Position numbers and translations under genes: made by a program. From the NCBI RefSeq assembly GCF_009829985.1, contig NZ_SZZU01000001.1, positions 1 to 64,000 on the forward strand: DNA of 64,000 nt, written 5' to 3'. Positions 26,202-36,263 of the stretch are shown one piece after another. Under the pieces are notes generated by a model. The model was given only the letters and a program-made list of their open reading frames with translations. It had not been told where the DNA came from and did not search any database. Position 1 is the first letter of the stretch. Every line of letters begins with the position of its first letter. Source of the DNA: Pantoea sp. Aalb. Lineage in GTDB: Bacteria > Pseudomonadota > Gammaproteobacteria > Enterobacterales > Enterobacteriaceae.

Positions 26202-27329
26202 ATGGCAAAAAATGATTTATACGATATTTTAGGCGTATCAAAATCTGCAGATGAACGGGAAATTAAAAAAGCTTATAAGCGTTTAGCTATGAAATATCAT
26301 CCAGATCGTAATCTAGGTGATAGAAAAGCTGAAGCTAAATTCAAAGAAATTAAAGCAGCTTACGAAATCTTGACTGATGCACAAAAGAGAGCTGCTTATG
26401 ATCAATATGGTCATGCGGCCTTTGAACAAGGAAATATGGGTAGTAATAGTTTTAGTGGATCTACTGATTTTAGTGATATTTTTGGTGATGTATTCGGTGA
26501 TATTTTTGGTGGAGGACGTCGTCAAAGAGCTGCACGTGGTGCTGATTTGCGTTATAATATGGAATTATCATTAGAAGAAGCAGTGCGTGGAGTAACAAAA
26601 GAGATCAGTATTCCAACGTTAAAAGAATGTAATACTTGCCATGGTAGCGGTGCAAAAACTAGAAATCAATTGCAGAATTGTCCTACTTGTCATGGAGCTG
26701 GTCAAGTACAGATGCGCCAAGGATTTTTTACAGTACAACAAACATGCCCAAACTGTTATGGTCGTGGTTCCATAATTAAAGAACCATGTAATACTTGCCA
26801 TGGTCATGGTCGTATTGAACGTAATAAGAATTTATCAGTAAAAATCCCAGCAGGTGTAGATACTGGAGATCGTATTCGTCTTAGCGGTGAAGGTGAATCT
26901 GGAGAACGGAATGCACAAGCTGGTGACTTATATGTACAAGTTTCAGTAAAAAAACATCCTATATTTAGTAGAGAAGATAATAATCTATATTGCGAAGTTC
27001 CTATTAATTTTATAATGGCAGCACTTGGTGGAGAAATTGAAGTACCAACTTTAGATGGACGCGTAAAGCTAAAAATTCCTTATGAAACACAAACTGGTAG
27101 ACTTTTTCGTATGCGTGGAAGAGGAGTTAAATCTGTCCGTAGTGGTTCTGTAGGTGATTTGTTATGCCGTGTTGTAGTAGAAACTCCAGTTAATCTTAAT
27201 GATAAACAAAAATCTCTGTTATATGAATTAGGAGAAAGTTTTGGTAGTCTTACTGGAGGAAAAAATAGTCCACGTTCAAAAAATTTTTTTGATAGTGTAA
27301 AAAAATTTTTTGATGATTTAACACGTTAA
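26202..27329 (+). CDS. dnaJ: chaperone DnaJ (Hsp40)
   Basis: The 375-aa co-chaperone (E. coli 376) stimulates DnaK ATPase. The J domain (1-70) has HPD in MKYHPDRNLGD, a Gly/Phe-rich stretch follows at about 75-115, and the zinc domain carries all four CxxC repeats: CNTCHGSG, CPTCHGAG, CPNCYGRG and CNTCHGHG. The C-terminal substrate-binding domains follow. Ribosome site agagcagga lies before the ATG. It is in one operon with dnaK. Confidence 0.98.
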   Translation: MAKNDLYDILGVSKSADEREIKKAYKRLAMKYHPDRNLGDRKAEAKFKEIKAAYEILTDAQKRAAYDQYGHAAFEQGNMGSNSFSGSTDFSDIFGDVFGDIFGGGRRQRAARGADLRYNMELSLEEAVRGVTKEISIPTLKECNTCHGSGAKTRNQLQNCPTCHGAGQVQMRQGFFTVQQTCPNCYGRGSIIKEPCNTCHGHGRIERNKNLSVKIPAGVDTGDRIRLSGEGESGERNAQAGDLYVQVSVKKHPIFSREDNNLYCEVPINFIMAALGGEIEVPTLDGRVKLKIPYETQTGRLFRMRGRGVKSVRSGSVGDLLCRVVVETPVNLNDKQKSLLYELGESFGSLTGGKNSPRSKNFFDSVKKFFDDLTR

Positions 27330-27348
27330 ATTATTAAGAATAATTTAA
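27326..27348 (+). terminator. A/T-only hairpin at the dnaJ stop
   Basis: ttaaattatt (27326-27335) and aataatttaa (27339-27348) form a perfect 10-bp stem with a 3-nt loop, overlapping the dnaJ stop codon. There is no U tract. It may mark the end of the dnaKJ message. Confidence 0.35.
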
Positions 27349-27574
27349 TAAAAAGGAATATTTCTCTCTTATATATTAAATGTTAAAAATATTTTTTAAA
27401 CATAACGGTGCGATAAAGTTAATTTTAATTTATAAAATTTAAATAATTTTTAACGAAATAGTAATAATTATATAACTATGTTGTAATATTTTAAAAAATA
27501 TATATTCATTTAATTTTTATTCAATAATTGCACTGCTTAACAATATTCTCTTTTATGGAGGAGTTGTAAAAAAA

Positions 27575-28750
27575 GTGTCTAATATTATTAAATTAATTCA
27601 GAATTTTATAAAAATTAATGCAAATAATGGCATGATGATGATGATAGCGGCTTTAGCAGCTATCATTTTGGCTAATAACGAATTTACTTCAGAAATTTAT
27701 AAATCTTTTTTATATAAATCTGTGTATATCAACTTTAGTAGTGTGAAAATTAATAAACCGTTATTATTTTGGATTAATGATGCCTTAATGGTATTATTTT
27801 TCTTATTGATTTCACTTGAAGTAAAAAGAGAACTAATAATTGGTAGATTATCTCATTACGAACAAGCTATTTTTCCATTAATTGGTGCATTAGGTGGTAT
27901 AATTGTACCAGGATTAATTTTTTTTGTATTTAATCATAGTAAAGAAATTGAATTAAATGGATGGGCTATTCCAACTGCAACAGATATTGCTTTTACTTTA
28001 GGTGTAGTATCAATATTAGGTAGTCATGTATCTAAATCATTAAAAATATTTTTAATGACATTAGCAATAATTGATGACTTAGTTGCTATTGCTATTATTT
28101 TATTCGTTTATCATAGTCATATTAAGTTTTTACCATTAATTATAGCAATTAGTGTAATAATACTTTTACTTATTCTTAATAAAAGAGGAGTGTATAATAC
28201 CTCTGTTTACATGTTAGTAGGGCTAATTCTTTGGATAGCTATCCTAAAGTCTGGTGTACATGCTACATTAGCTGGGGTAATTATTGGATTATTTATACCA
28301 ATAAAAGAAAAAAATGGATATTCTCCAGCTAAAAATTTAGTGTGCAATTTAACCGGGTTGGTTAACTGGTTTATCCTACCGTTATTCGCTTTTGCTAATG
28401 CTGGAGTTTCATTTCATGGCATATCTTTAAGAGATATGATACTACCTGAGTCATTAGGAATTATTTTAGGTCTATTGATAGGTAAGCCTTTAGGAATTAG
28501 CTTATTTTGTTGGTTAGCAGTGAAAGTACGGTTAGCAATTATGCCTTCAGGTACTTCAATAAGTGATATTATAGCAATTGGAATATTATGTGGAATTGGA
28601 TTTACTATGTCAATATTTATTGCTTCTCTTGCTTTTGACTCAGAACATCAGCGACTTGTTACCTTATCAAAGTTAGCTATTTTTACCGGATCTTTATTTT
28701 CAGCTTTCATTGGATATACAATATTACGTATTAAGTCATATGTAATATGA
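27575..28750 (+). CDS. nhaA: Na+/H+ antiporter NhaA
   Basis: The 391-aa integral membrane protein (E. coli 388) exchanges sodium for protons at the inner membrane. About twelve hydrophobic helices are visible. The paired transport aspartates fall in ATDIAFTLGVVSILGS and LAIIDDLVAIAI, and KRELI...GRLS is the cytoplasmic loop. The start is GTG at 27575, with a strong ggaggag 11 nt upstream. In E. coli nhaR follows; here nhaR is absent, so regulation by NhaR is lost. Confidence 0.96.
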   Translation: MSNIIKLIQNFIKINANNGMMMMIAALAAIILANNEFTSEIYKSFLYKSVYINFSSVKINKPLLFWINDALMVLFFLLISLEVKRELIIGRLSHYEQAIFPLIGALGGIIVPGLIFFVFNHSKEIELNGWAIPTATDIAFTLGVVSILGSHVSKSLKIFLMTLAIIDDLVAIAIILFVYHSHIKFLPLIIAISVIILLLILNKRGVYNTSVYMLVGLILWIAILKSGVHATLAGVIIGLFIPIKEKNGYSPAKNLVCNLTGLVNWFILPLFAFANAGVSFHGISLRDMILPESLGIILGLLIGKPLGISLFCWLAVKVRLAIMPSGTSISDIIAIGILCGIGFTMSIFIASLAFDSEHQRLVTLSKLAIFTGSLFSAFIGYTILRIKSYVI

Positions 28751-29069
28751 AATTATTTTTTTTTGATTTAAAAGCAAGCATGTTACAGTAATATTTAAAA
28801 ATGAGAAGAAGATTCTGTTGTACTGTTATTTGTTATTAAGATTATGTATTTTATTTTTTTGATTTTAAAATATTAAAATTAAATAATCATTTATAGATTA
28901 TTACTTTTAATATTTTAAAAACAGTAAAAGTACATAACACAATAAAGAACTAAAGATACATATCTTCTATAAACAGTGCACTACAACAAATTAAGCACAC
29001 TGTTTTGTTTAAAATAAAAAAAATAAATCATTTATTTGGCTAGGCTCGTGCATTAGAAAACAAAAAAAA
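28751..29069. other. spacer between convergent nhaA and rpsT
   Basis: About 320 bp of mostly A/T sequence. It contains the hairpin aaacagtg (28971-28978) / cactgttt (28998-29005) with a 19-nt loop and T/A-rich flanks, which may terminate rpsT from the right and nhaA from the left. No coding remnant (nhaR, insAB) is seen. Confidence 0.4.
28971..29005 (-). terminator. possible rpsT terminator
   Basis: An 8-bp stem with a long loop lies 65 nt beyond the rpsT stop in a convergent spacer. The long loop makes it weak. Confidence 0.3.
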
Positions 29070-29336
29070 CTAAATTAGTCTTTTTCTAATTTGAGCTGTT
29101 AATTTTGCTTTATGACGTGCTGCTTTATTTTTATGTATTAATCCTTTAATAGCATACCGATCTACGATAGATTGCATTTTTTTAAATGCATTATATATAT
29201 TGTTCTTGTTCTCTGTTGCGATAGCTATATATACTTTTTTTATAAAAGTACGCATCATAGAACGATTACTAACATTTTGCTTAAGACGTTTTGCAGATAT
29301 TACAGCACGTTTCTTAGCTGATTTGATATTAGCCAA
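29070..29336 (-). CDS. rpsT: 30S ribosomal protein S20
   Basis: The 88-aa basic protein (E. coli 87) begins ANIKSAKKRAVISAKR and has the KNKAARHKAKLTAQI C-terminus of S20, which binds 16S rRNA early in assembly. The start codon is TTG (minus strand, 29336-29334), preceded by taggag at a suitable distance. E. coli rpsT also uses UUG, where the weak start is part of its autoregulation. It is transcribed away from the divergent ribF, as in E. coli. Confidence 0.97.
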   Translation of the reverse strand: MANIKSAKKRAVISAKRLKQNVSNRSMMRTFIKKVYIAIATENKNNIYNAFKKMQSIVDRYAIKGLIHKNKAARHKAKLTAQIRKRLI

Positions 29337-29651
29337 AACTCAACTCCTACATATACTATTATTAAACAAATCAAAATTTAAAAACTATAACTGCTTTGTT
29401 TAATTTATCAAGTTTTATTAAAAAAATATTATTTAGCATTTACTTATAAATATGTAAAATATAGTTGGATTTACTTGTTTTAAGGATTTATCTTAAAAAA
29501 GATTATTTGATCTATGATATATGATAATTACAGTAAATAAGTTACATAATCGTCATAAAAATTATAGATTCAATCTTATCTAAGTTTAACTAAGTAAACT
29601 ACCTAGTTCAAGATTATATTTTTTTATTTTTTTAACAGTTTTGAGTTAGTA
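29337..29651. other. divergent promoter region rpsT / ribF
   Basis: 315 bp between the two divergent starts. It must hold the promoters of rpsT and of the ribF-ileS-lspA-ispH operon. No convincing -35/-10 pair, coding remnant or strong hairpin stands out in the A/T-rich background. Confidence 0.4.
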
Positions 29652-30584
29652 ATGGAGCTGATACGTGGTCTTTACAATATTAAAGAGCGGCATCGTAGCT
29701 GCCTTCTAACTATTGGTAATTTTGACGGTATACATCGTGGTCATAAGGCATTAATAGCACATTTACTTGAAGAGGGAAATAAGCACAACTTACCAGTATT
29801 AGTAATGCTTTTTGAACCACAACCTCTTGAATTATTTGCTAATCAAAAAGCACCTGCCCGTTTGACTTGTTTACGTGAAAAATTAAAACATTTAAAACAG
29901 GCTGGTATTAATACAGTTTTATGTATTCGTTTTGATATTAGCTTTGCTTCATATTCTGCACAACGTTTTATACTTGAAATACTAGTAAAAACATTAAATA
30001 TAAAATTTTTAGCTATTGGTGATGATTTCCGTTTTGGTCATGATCGAAAAGGAGATTTTTTATTATTACAAAGAGCTAGTATTAAGTATCAATTTAAAAT
30101 TCTTAAAACACAAACTTTATATTATAATAACCAACGAATAAGTAGCACAGCCGTGCGTCAAGCACTAACAAAAAATGATTTTGTAATGGCAGAACAACTG
30201 TTAGGTTATCCATTCAGTATATCAGGTCGTGTAATGCACGGTAATGGATTAGGAAGTACAATAGGCGTTCCTACTGCTAATATACCATTATATCATCTAG
30301 TCATGCCGGTAAAAGGTGTTTTCATTGTTGAAATAGAAGGTATTAGCTCGCATGCTATTCCTGGGATAGCAAATATTGGTACACGCCCTACGATAAAAGG
30401 AAAAACTCAACAGCTTGAAGTCCATTTAATAGATACATGTCTAAATTTATATAATAAACGTATTGAAGTAGTTTTGAAAAAAAAAATTCGTAATGAACAA
30501 TGTTTCCCTTCACTAAAAGATTTAAGAAAACAAATCGAAAAAGATGCCATAATGGCTCGTAAATTTTTTGAATTAAAAAAATAA
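29652..30584 (+). CDS. ribF: bifunctional riboflavin kinase / FAD synthetase RibF
   Basis: The 310-aa protein (E. coli 313) makes FMN and FAD from riboflavin. The N-terminal adenylyltransferase domain has TIGNFDGIHRGHKALI and GDDFRFGHDRKGDF, and RISSTAVRQAL closes it. The C-terminal kinase domain has GRVMHGNGLGSTIGVPTANI and ANIGTRPTIKG. It leads the operon ribF-ileS-lspA-ispH as in E. coli. The ATG has only a weak ribosome site. Confidence 0.97.
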   Translation: MELIRGLYNIKERHRSCLLTIGNFDGIHRGHKALIAHLLEEGNKHNLPVLVMLFEPQPLELFANQKAPARLTCLREKLKHLKQAGINTVLCIRFDISFASYSAQRFILEILVKTLNIKFLAIGDDFRFGHDRKGDFLLLQRASIKYQFKILKTQTLYYNNQRISSTAVRQALTKNDFVMAEQLLGYPFSISGRVMHGNGLGSTIGVPTANIPLYHLVMPVKGVFIVEIEGISSHAIPGIANIGTRPTIKGKTQQLEVHLIDTCLNLYNKRIEVVLKKKIRNEQCFPSLKDLRKQIEKDAIMARKFFELKK

Positions 30585-30620
30585 GTTGAAATAGAGATAT
30601 GGAAATGGAAATAGAAATTA

Positions 30621-33440
30621 ATGAGTGATTATAAATTTACCTTGAATTTACCAGAAACAAAATTTCCAATGCGTGGCAATCTATCTAAACATGAACCGGA
30701 AATATTACAACGGTGGTATAATGATAAATTGTATAATATGATTAGAACAATTAAAAAAGGTAAACAAATATTTATTTTACATGATGGTCCTCCTTATGCA
30801 AATGGTAATATTCATATTGGTCATTCAGTTAATAAAATTTTGAAAGATATTATAATAAAATCAAAAGGTATGGCTGGTTATGATGCTCCTTATATACCTG
30901 GTTGGGATTGTCATGGTTTACCAATTGAACATGAAGTTGAAAAAATAATTGGTAAACCTGGTAAAACAGTTAGTCCAACACAATTTCGTGCTTATTGTCG
31001 TCGTTATGCTAAAGAACAAGTAGTAAATCAAAAAAAAGATTTTATTCGTTTAGGAGTATTAGGTGATTGGGAAAATTCATATTTAACTATGAATTTTCAG
31101 ATTGAGGCAAACATCATTCGTGCTCTTAGTAAAATTATTGCTAATGGGCACTTATATCAAGGTATAAAACCAGTATATTGGTGCTTTAATTGTTGTTCTG
31201 CATTAGCAGAAGCAGAAGTAGAATATTATGATAAAATATCTCCTTCTATTTATGTCATGTTTAATGCTATTAATGCAAATATCATTCGTACAAAATTTGG
31301 TGTAATAAAATCAAAAGATCCAGTTTCGATAGTTATCTGGACAACTACACCATGGACTATACCAGCTAACCGTGGTATTTCATTGCATCCTGATTATGAA
31401 TATCAGCTAATACAAATAGAAGGACGTAGTATAATTTTAGCTAAAGAATTAGTGGATAGTGTAATGCAACGTATAGGTATAAAGTTTTGGGAAATAATAG
31501 GTACATGCAAAGGATCTATGTTAGAACTAGAGCTGTTTCAGCATCCTTTTATTGATAGTATTTATTCTAAAGTACTTATTGGGAAACACGTTACTTTAGA
31601 ATTCGGTACAGGAGCAGTACATACTGCCCCTGTACATGGTCCTGATGATTATGTTATAGGTCAAAAATATAATCTAGATACTACAAATATAATTAGTGCA
31701 GTAGGTACTTATTTATTAGGAACTTATCCTATATTAGATGGCATGCATATTTTTAACTCAAATGATGTTATAATTGAATTACTAAAAGCAAAAAAAGCGT
31801 TACTACATGTTGAAAAATTACAACATAATTATCCTCACTGTTGGCGTCATAAAACACCAATTATTTTTCGAGCCACTCCTCAATGGTTTATTAGTATGGA
31901 TAATAAAGGGTTACGGATTCAATCATTAAAAGAAATTAGAAATATAAAATGGATGCCTAAATGGGGCCAAAAACGTATTGAATCCATGATCATGGATCGC
32001 CCTGATTGGTGTATTTCTCGTCAGCGTTATTGGGGCGTACCAATGGCATTACTTTTACATAAAGAAACTGGAGAATTACATCCTGATACACCAAAATTAA
32101 TGGAAAAGATAGCATATCATGTTGAGCAAAAAGGTATTGAAGCATGGTGGGATCTAAATATCAAAGATTTAATAAGCCAAGATAAAGATCAGTACATTAA
32201 AAGTATGGATACGTTAGATGTCTGGTTCGATTCTGGATCAACTCATTATACGGTAGTTAAATCAAAAAAAGAATTTAATGGTCAAATATCCGATATGTAT
32301 TTAGAAGGAACAGATCAATATCGTGGTTGGTTTATGTCATCTTTACTTATTAGTATAGCAATGAATGGAAAGGCACCATATCACAAAGTATTAACTCATG
32401 GTTTTACTGTTGATGCTCATGGCTATAAAATGTCAAAATCTATGGGTAATATCGTAAAACCTCAAGAGATAATGAAAAATCTAGGTGCTGATATACTCCG
32501 ATTATGGGTAGCTTCTACTGATTACTCTAGTGAAATAGTTATTTCTGATAAAAATTTTAAATGTGCTATAGAGACTTATCGCCGTATCCGTAATACTGCT
32601 CGTTTTCTTCTTGCTAATCTCAAAGATTTTAATCCTACAACGGATTGTATTAAACCAGAAGAAATGGTTATTGTTGATCGTTGGGCTGTAGGTCGTGGAC
32701 TAATTACACAGCAATATATTTTAAAAGCGTATGAAAAATATGATTTTCATGAAGTAATTAATCGTTTAATGCAATTTTGTTCTATTGAAATGGGTTCGTT
32801 TTATCTTGATGTGATTAAAGATCGGCAGTACACAGCAAAACGAGATTGTTTAGCACGCCGTAGCTGTCAAACTGCTCTATGGCATATAATTGAAGCATTA
32901 GTACGCTGGATCTCACCTATTATGTCTTTTACTGCCGATGAAATTTGGAGTTATTTACCTGGGAAACGTGAAAAATATGTTTTCATGGATGAATGGTATA
33001 AAAATTTATTTGGTCTATCTAAATATGAATATCTTAATGAAGATTATTGGGCTGAATTATTAAAATTACGTTTTGAAGTTAATAAAGTAATTGAGCAAGC
33101 ACGTAATGAAAAACTTATAGGTAGTTCTTTAGAAGCTACAGTTACACTATACATAGATCAAAAATTTATTAATAAATTAAAATTATTAGGAGACGAGCTA
33201 CGTTTTGCTTTATTAACGTCAGAAGTTATTATTGCCGATTACACTAAGTTTAATAAAAAAATGCAACAAAACGATGAATCAAAAAATCTAAAAATCATAT
33301 TAAATAAAGCACAAGGTAAAAAATGTCCACGATGCTGGCACTACACAATTGATATTGGCCACAATTCTAAACATATACCTATATGTAATCGTTGTTATAC
33401 TAATGTCGTCGGCAATGGAGAAACACGGAAGTTTATTTAA
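30621..33440 (+). CDS. ileS: isoleucyl-tRNA synthetase IleS
   Basis: The 939-aa class I synthetase (E. coli 938) charges tRNA-Ile. HIGH is at residues 65-68 in PPYANGNIHIGHS, and KMSKSMGN is the second ATP motif. The CP1 editing domain is present, with WTTTPWTIPANRG and the GTGAVHTAPVHGPDDY editing-site block. The C-terminal zinc site CPRCWH...CNRC is intact. The short spacer after ribF (36 nt) and 8 nt before lspA indicate one operon. Confidence 0.98.
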   Translation: MSDYKFTLNLPETKFPMRGNLSKHEPEILQRWYNDKLYNMIRTIKKGKQIFILHDGPPYANGNIHIGHSVNKILKDIIIKSKGMAGYDAPYIPGWDCHGLPIEHEVEKIIGKPGKTVSPTQFRAYCRRYAKEQVVNQKKDFIRLGVLGDWENSYLTMNFQIEANIIRALSKIIANGHLYQGIKPVYWCFNCCSALAEAEVEYYDKISPSIYVMFNAINANIIRTKFGVIKSKDPVSIVIWTTTPWTIPANRGISLHPDYEYQLIQIEGRSIILAKELVDSVMQRIGIKFWEIIGTCKGSMLELELFQHPFIDSIYSKVLIGKHVTLEFGTGAVHTAPVHGPDDYVIGQKYNLDTTNIISAVGTYLLGTYPILDGMHIFNSNDVIIELLKAKKALLHVEKLQHNYPHCWRHKTPIIFRATPQWFISMDNKGLRIQSLKEIRNIKWMPKWGQKRIESMIMDRPDWCISRQRYWGVPMALLLHKETGELHPDTPKLMEKIAYHVEQKGIEAWWDLNIKDLISQDKDQYIKSMDTLDVWFDSGSTHYTVVKSKKEFNGQISDMYLEGTDQYRGWFMSSLLISIAMNGKAPYHKVLTHGFTVDAHGYKMSKSMGNIVKPQEIMKNLGADILRLWVASTDYSSEIVISDKNFKCAIETYRRIRNTARFLLANLKDFNPTTDCIKPEEMVIVDRWAVGRGLITQQYILKAYEKYDFHEVINRLMQFCSIEMGSFYLDVIKDRQYTAKRDCLARRSCQTALWHIIEALVRWISPIMSFTADEIWSYLPGKREKYVFMDEWYKNLFGLSKYEYLNEDYWAELLKLRFEVNKVIEQARNEKLIGSSLEATVTLYIDQKFINKLKLLGDELRFALLTSEVIIADYTKFNKKMQQNDESKNLKIILNKAQGKKCPRCWHYTIDIGHNSKHIPICNRCYTNVVGNGETRKFI

Positions 33441-33448
33441 CAGTGATA

Positions 33449-33946
33449 ATGAAAAATGTATTTTCAACTGGATTACGTTGGTTATGGCTAACGCTAATAG
33501 TTATTATTATTGATTTTACTAGTAAACAATGGATTATAAATAATACAATATTACATAAGTCTCAGTCGCTTATTCCTTTTTTAAATTTATTTTATACAAA
33601 AAATTATGGAGCAGCTTTTAGCTTTTTAGCATATCAAAATGGATGGCAACGTTGGTTATTTGCAGGTATTGCGGTTATTATAGTAACTATATTGTTTATA
33701 AAGATGTATTATACTCCCGTTAATAATACATTGATTAATATTGCCTATGCTCTGTTATGTGGTGGAGCATTAGGTAATCTTTTTGATAGAGTATATCATG
33801 GATATGTAATTGATTTTATTGATTTCTATATTAGTATTTATTGGCATTTTGCTACTTTTAACATTGCAGACTTTAGTATTTGTCTTGGCGGAGTATTAAT
33901 TATATTACAGAATTTTCTTATTACTAAAAAAGAAAAAAATAAATAA
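33449..33946 (+). CDS. lspA: lipoprotein signal peptidase LspA
   Basis: The 165-aa membrane protease (E. coli 164) cuts prolipoproteins at the lipobox in the inner membrane. Four hydrophobic segments are visible. NYGAAFSFL, GALGNLFDRVYHGYVIDFIDFY and FNIADFSICLG carry the family blocks, including the two catalytic aspartates. GTG at 33443 is an alternative start two codons earlier; the ATG at 33449 gives MKNVFSTGLRWLWL, matching E. coli. In E. coli fkpB follows; here it is lost. Confidence 0.96.
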   Translation: MKNVFSTGLRWLWLTLIVIIIDFTSKQWIINNTILHKSQSLIPFLNLFYTKNYGAAFSFLAYQNGWQRWLFAGIAVIIVTILFIKMYYTPVNNTLINIAYALLCGGALGNLFDRVYHGYVIDFIDFYISIYWHFATFNIADFSICLGGVLIILQNFLITKKEKNK

Positions 33947-34030
33947 ATTCTTTAGTCATATTGTATGATGATTTATGTGTTCTATAAGAACAACATTCTT
34001 ATGGAAGATTATCCTATTTCAGAGATAATT

Positions 34031-34993
34031 ATGCAAATTTTATTAGCTAATCCACGTGGTTTCTGTGCAGGTGTTAAACGTGCTATTAATATAGTAGAAC
34101 AAGTTTTAAAAATATATGGAGCTCCTATATATGTACGTCACGAAGTAGTACATAATAGTTACGTTATAAAAAACTTACGTGAAAGAGGAGTAATTTTTAT
34201 TGAGGAAATCAATGAAGTACCAGATGCAGCTATTTTAATTTTTTCAGCTCACGGTGTATCACAGACAGTACGTGCAGAAGCTAAAGCACGTAATTTTACA
34301 CGAATTTTTGACGCTACTTGTCCTCTTGTAACTAAGGTACACATGGAAGTTGCACGTGCTAGTCGTAAAGGTATTGAAGCTATTTTAATAGGTCATTCCG
34401 GTCATCCAGAAGTTGAAGGTACCATTGGGCAGTACAATAATCCTAAAGGTGGAATTTATTTAGTAGAATCGATAGAAGATGTTTCCAATTTAACTGTTAA
34501 AAACGAAAAAAAATTATATTTTATGACTCAGACTACTTTATCAGTAGATGATACTTCTATTATCATTAATTTTTTACAGAAACGCTTTTCTAAAATTATA
34601 GGTCCTAGAAAAAATGATATTTGTTATGCTACTATGAATAGACAAAAAGCGGCGAATGTATTAGCTCTTAATACAGAAATAGTGCTAGTAATTGGATCTA
34701 AAAATTCTTCTAATGCTAACCGTTTAATTGAAGTAGCTAAAAAAACTTGTAAAATAGTTAAATTAATTGATTCGGTAGATGATATTAAAGAAGGATGGTT
34801 TAAAGATATTAAATATATCGGAATTACCGCAGGAGCATCTTCACCAGATATTTTAATTTATCAAGTTATTCAACGTTTACTTAGTTTAGGTTGTAAGGAC
34901 GTGACTGAATTATTTGGTTTTGAAGAAAAAATTATATTTGAGCTTCCAAAACAGTTATATAATAGCAACTACCGTACAGTAATAGAATCTTAA
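34031..34993 (+). CDS. ispH: 4-hydroxy-3-methylbut-2-enyl diphosphate reductase IspH
   Basis: The 320-aa iron-sulfur enzyme (E. coli 316) makes IPP and DMAPP in the last MEP-pathway step. The cluster cysteine C12 is in NPRGFCAGVKRA; the others are in DATCPLVTKVH and NDICYATMNRQ. HEVVHN, SAHGVSQ and GHPEVEGTIGQ bind substrate. I chose the ATG at 34031; an in-frame ATG at 33965 would add 22 unrelated residues. The ribosome site is poor. It follows lspA after 84 bp, where fkpB has been deleted. Confidence 0.96.
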   Translation: MQILLANPRGFCAGVKRAINIVEQVLKIYGAPIYVRHEVVHNSYVIKNLRERGVIFIEEINEVPDAAILIFSAHGVSQTVRAEAKARNFTRIFDATCPLVTKVHMEVARASRKGIEAILIGHSGHPEVEGTIGQYNNPKGGIYLVESIEDVSNLTVKNEKKLYFMTQTTLSVDDTSIIINFLQKRFSKIIGPRKNDICYATMNRQKAANVLALNTEIVLVIGSKNSSNANRLIEVAKKTCKIVKLIDSVDDIKEGWFKDIKYIGITAGASSPDILIYQVIQRLLSLGCKDVTELFGFEEKIIFELPKQLYNSNYRTVIES

Positions 34994-35150
34994 CTATTTG
35001 ATGAATTTATCATATTATAAGTTTTTTGTATATTTTCTCATATATTTTTTATATTGATGTATAACTAGAATAGTAGTACTTAAAATACTTTTATAATTAT
35101 TTAAATTTTAATTACATATATTTATTTGCTATTTAAGGATATACATAAAT

Positions 35151-35969
35151 ATGAATAGAATTAAAATTGCTATTGCAGGTGCTTCAGGTCGTATGGGACG
35201 ACATTTGGTTAAAGTCGTTTATCACAATAAAGCAATGTTACTAAAAGTTGCTTTAACTAGAAAGAATTCATCATTACTCGGTATAGATGCTGGTGAATTA
35301 GCTGGCATTGGAAAAGTTGGAGTACTCATAACAGATAATTTATTAAAAAATATAAATGATTTTGATATGTTAATAGATTTTACATGTCCAAAAAGTACTT
35401 TAGTACATTTAAATATTTGCCGTTATCATAAAAAAGCTATGATCATTGGTACTACAGGATTTGATAATATAGGTAAAAAAGAGATTTTAGCAGCATCAAA
35501 AGATATTGGTATAGTATTTACTCCTAATTTTAGTATTGGCATTAATTTAATGCTAAATTTATTAAGACAAATGAGTAAAGTAATGGGAGATTATGCTGAT
35601 ATTGAAATATTAGAAGCTCATCATCGTTATAAAGTTGATGCTCCTTCTGGCACAGCATTAGAAATAGGTGAAACAATTGCAAATACAATGGATTGGAAAT
35701 TAGATGAACATGCAGTTTACTTACGTAAAGGAAATAATGGTAGCCAACGTAAGCCACATAGTATTGGTTTTTCTACAGTACGTGCAGGTGATATTATAGG
35801 TGAACATTCAGTGATGTTTGCTGATATTGGAGAACGTTTAGAAATTACTCACAAAGCTTCTAGTCGTGTAGCTTTTGCTAATGGAGCAATTAAAGCAGCA
35901 AATTGGCTTCAAAATAAGAAAGCTGGTCTTTACGATATGAATCAAGTGTTAAATTTATTTAATCAATAA
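35151..35969 (+). CDS. dapB: 4-hydroxy-tetrahydrodipicolinate reductase DapB
   Basis: The 272-aa reductase (E. coli 273) acts in DAP/lysine synthesis and so also feeds the MurE step encoded here. The NAD(P)H-binding IAIAGASGRMGRHL opens the protein, GTTGFDNIGK follows, and EAHHRYKVDAPSGTAL carries the catalytic histidines and lysine. The spacer before it (157 bp) replaces rihC of E. coli. The ribosome site is aagga. Confidence 0.97.
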   Translation: MNRIKIAIAGASGRMGRHLVKVVYHNKAMLLKVALTRKNSSLLGIDAGELAGIGKVGVLITDNLLKNINDFDMLIDFTCPKSTLVHLNICRYHKKAMIIGTTGFDNIGKKEILAASKDIGIVFTPNFSIGINLMLNLLRQMSKVMGDYADIEILEAHHRYKVDAPSGTALEIGETIANTMDWKLDEHAVYLRKGNNGSQRKPHSIGFSTVRAGDIIGEHSVMFADIGERLEITHKASSRVAFANGAIKAANWLQNKKAGLYDMNQVLNLFNQ

Positions 35970-36263
35970 AAATTAATAGATATTCGTCTATATAATTTAT
36001 GATTACAATATACATGTAATTATTTTAATTAAAAATATAAAAGTATCAGAATTTTTCTATTAGAAATAATAATTAATTTAATCTTTATTTAAAACCTAAA
36101 AATATTCTTTTATTTTTTTTTTTATATTTTATATTTTTTATATATATCTATATATTCAATATATACATATAATTTATTAACTATAACGGTTTTGATGTTG
36201 ATCTAGATGATTATCTTAAATTAATATATAAAATTATTGATTTTTTATTATTTGGAGAACATT

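Noticed and set aside
26313..26807. Minus-strand open frames opposite dnaJ
   Set aside because: They are Thr/Ser-rich antisense products of the dnaJ reading frame with no family resemblance.
33965..34030. N-terminal extension of IspH or a remnant of fkpB
   Set aside because: The 22 codons show no similarity to IspH or FkpB; the conserved IspH N-terminus begins at 34031.
36000..36263. ArgR or PurR operator before carAB
   Set aside because: No sequence near the ArgR box pattern TGAAT-N6-ATTCA or a PurR palindrome could be found; the region is plain A/T.
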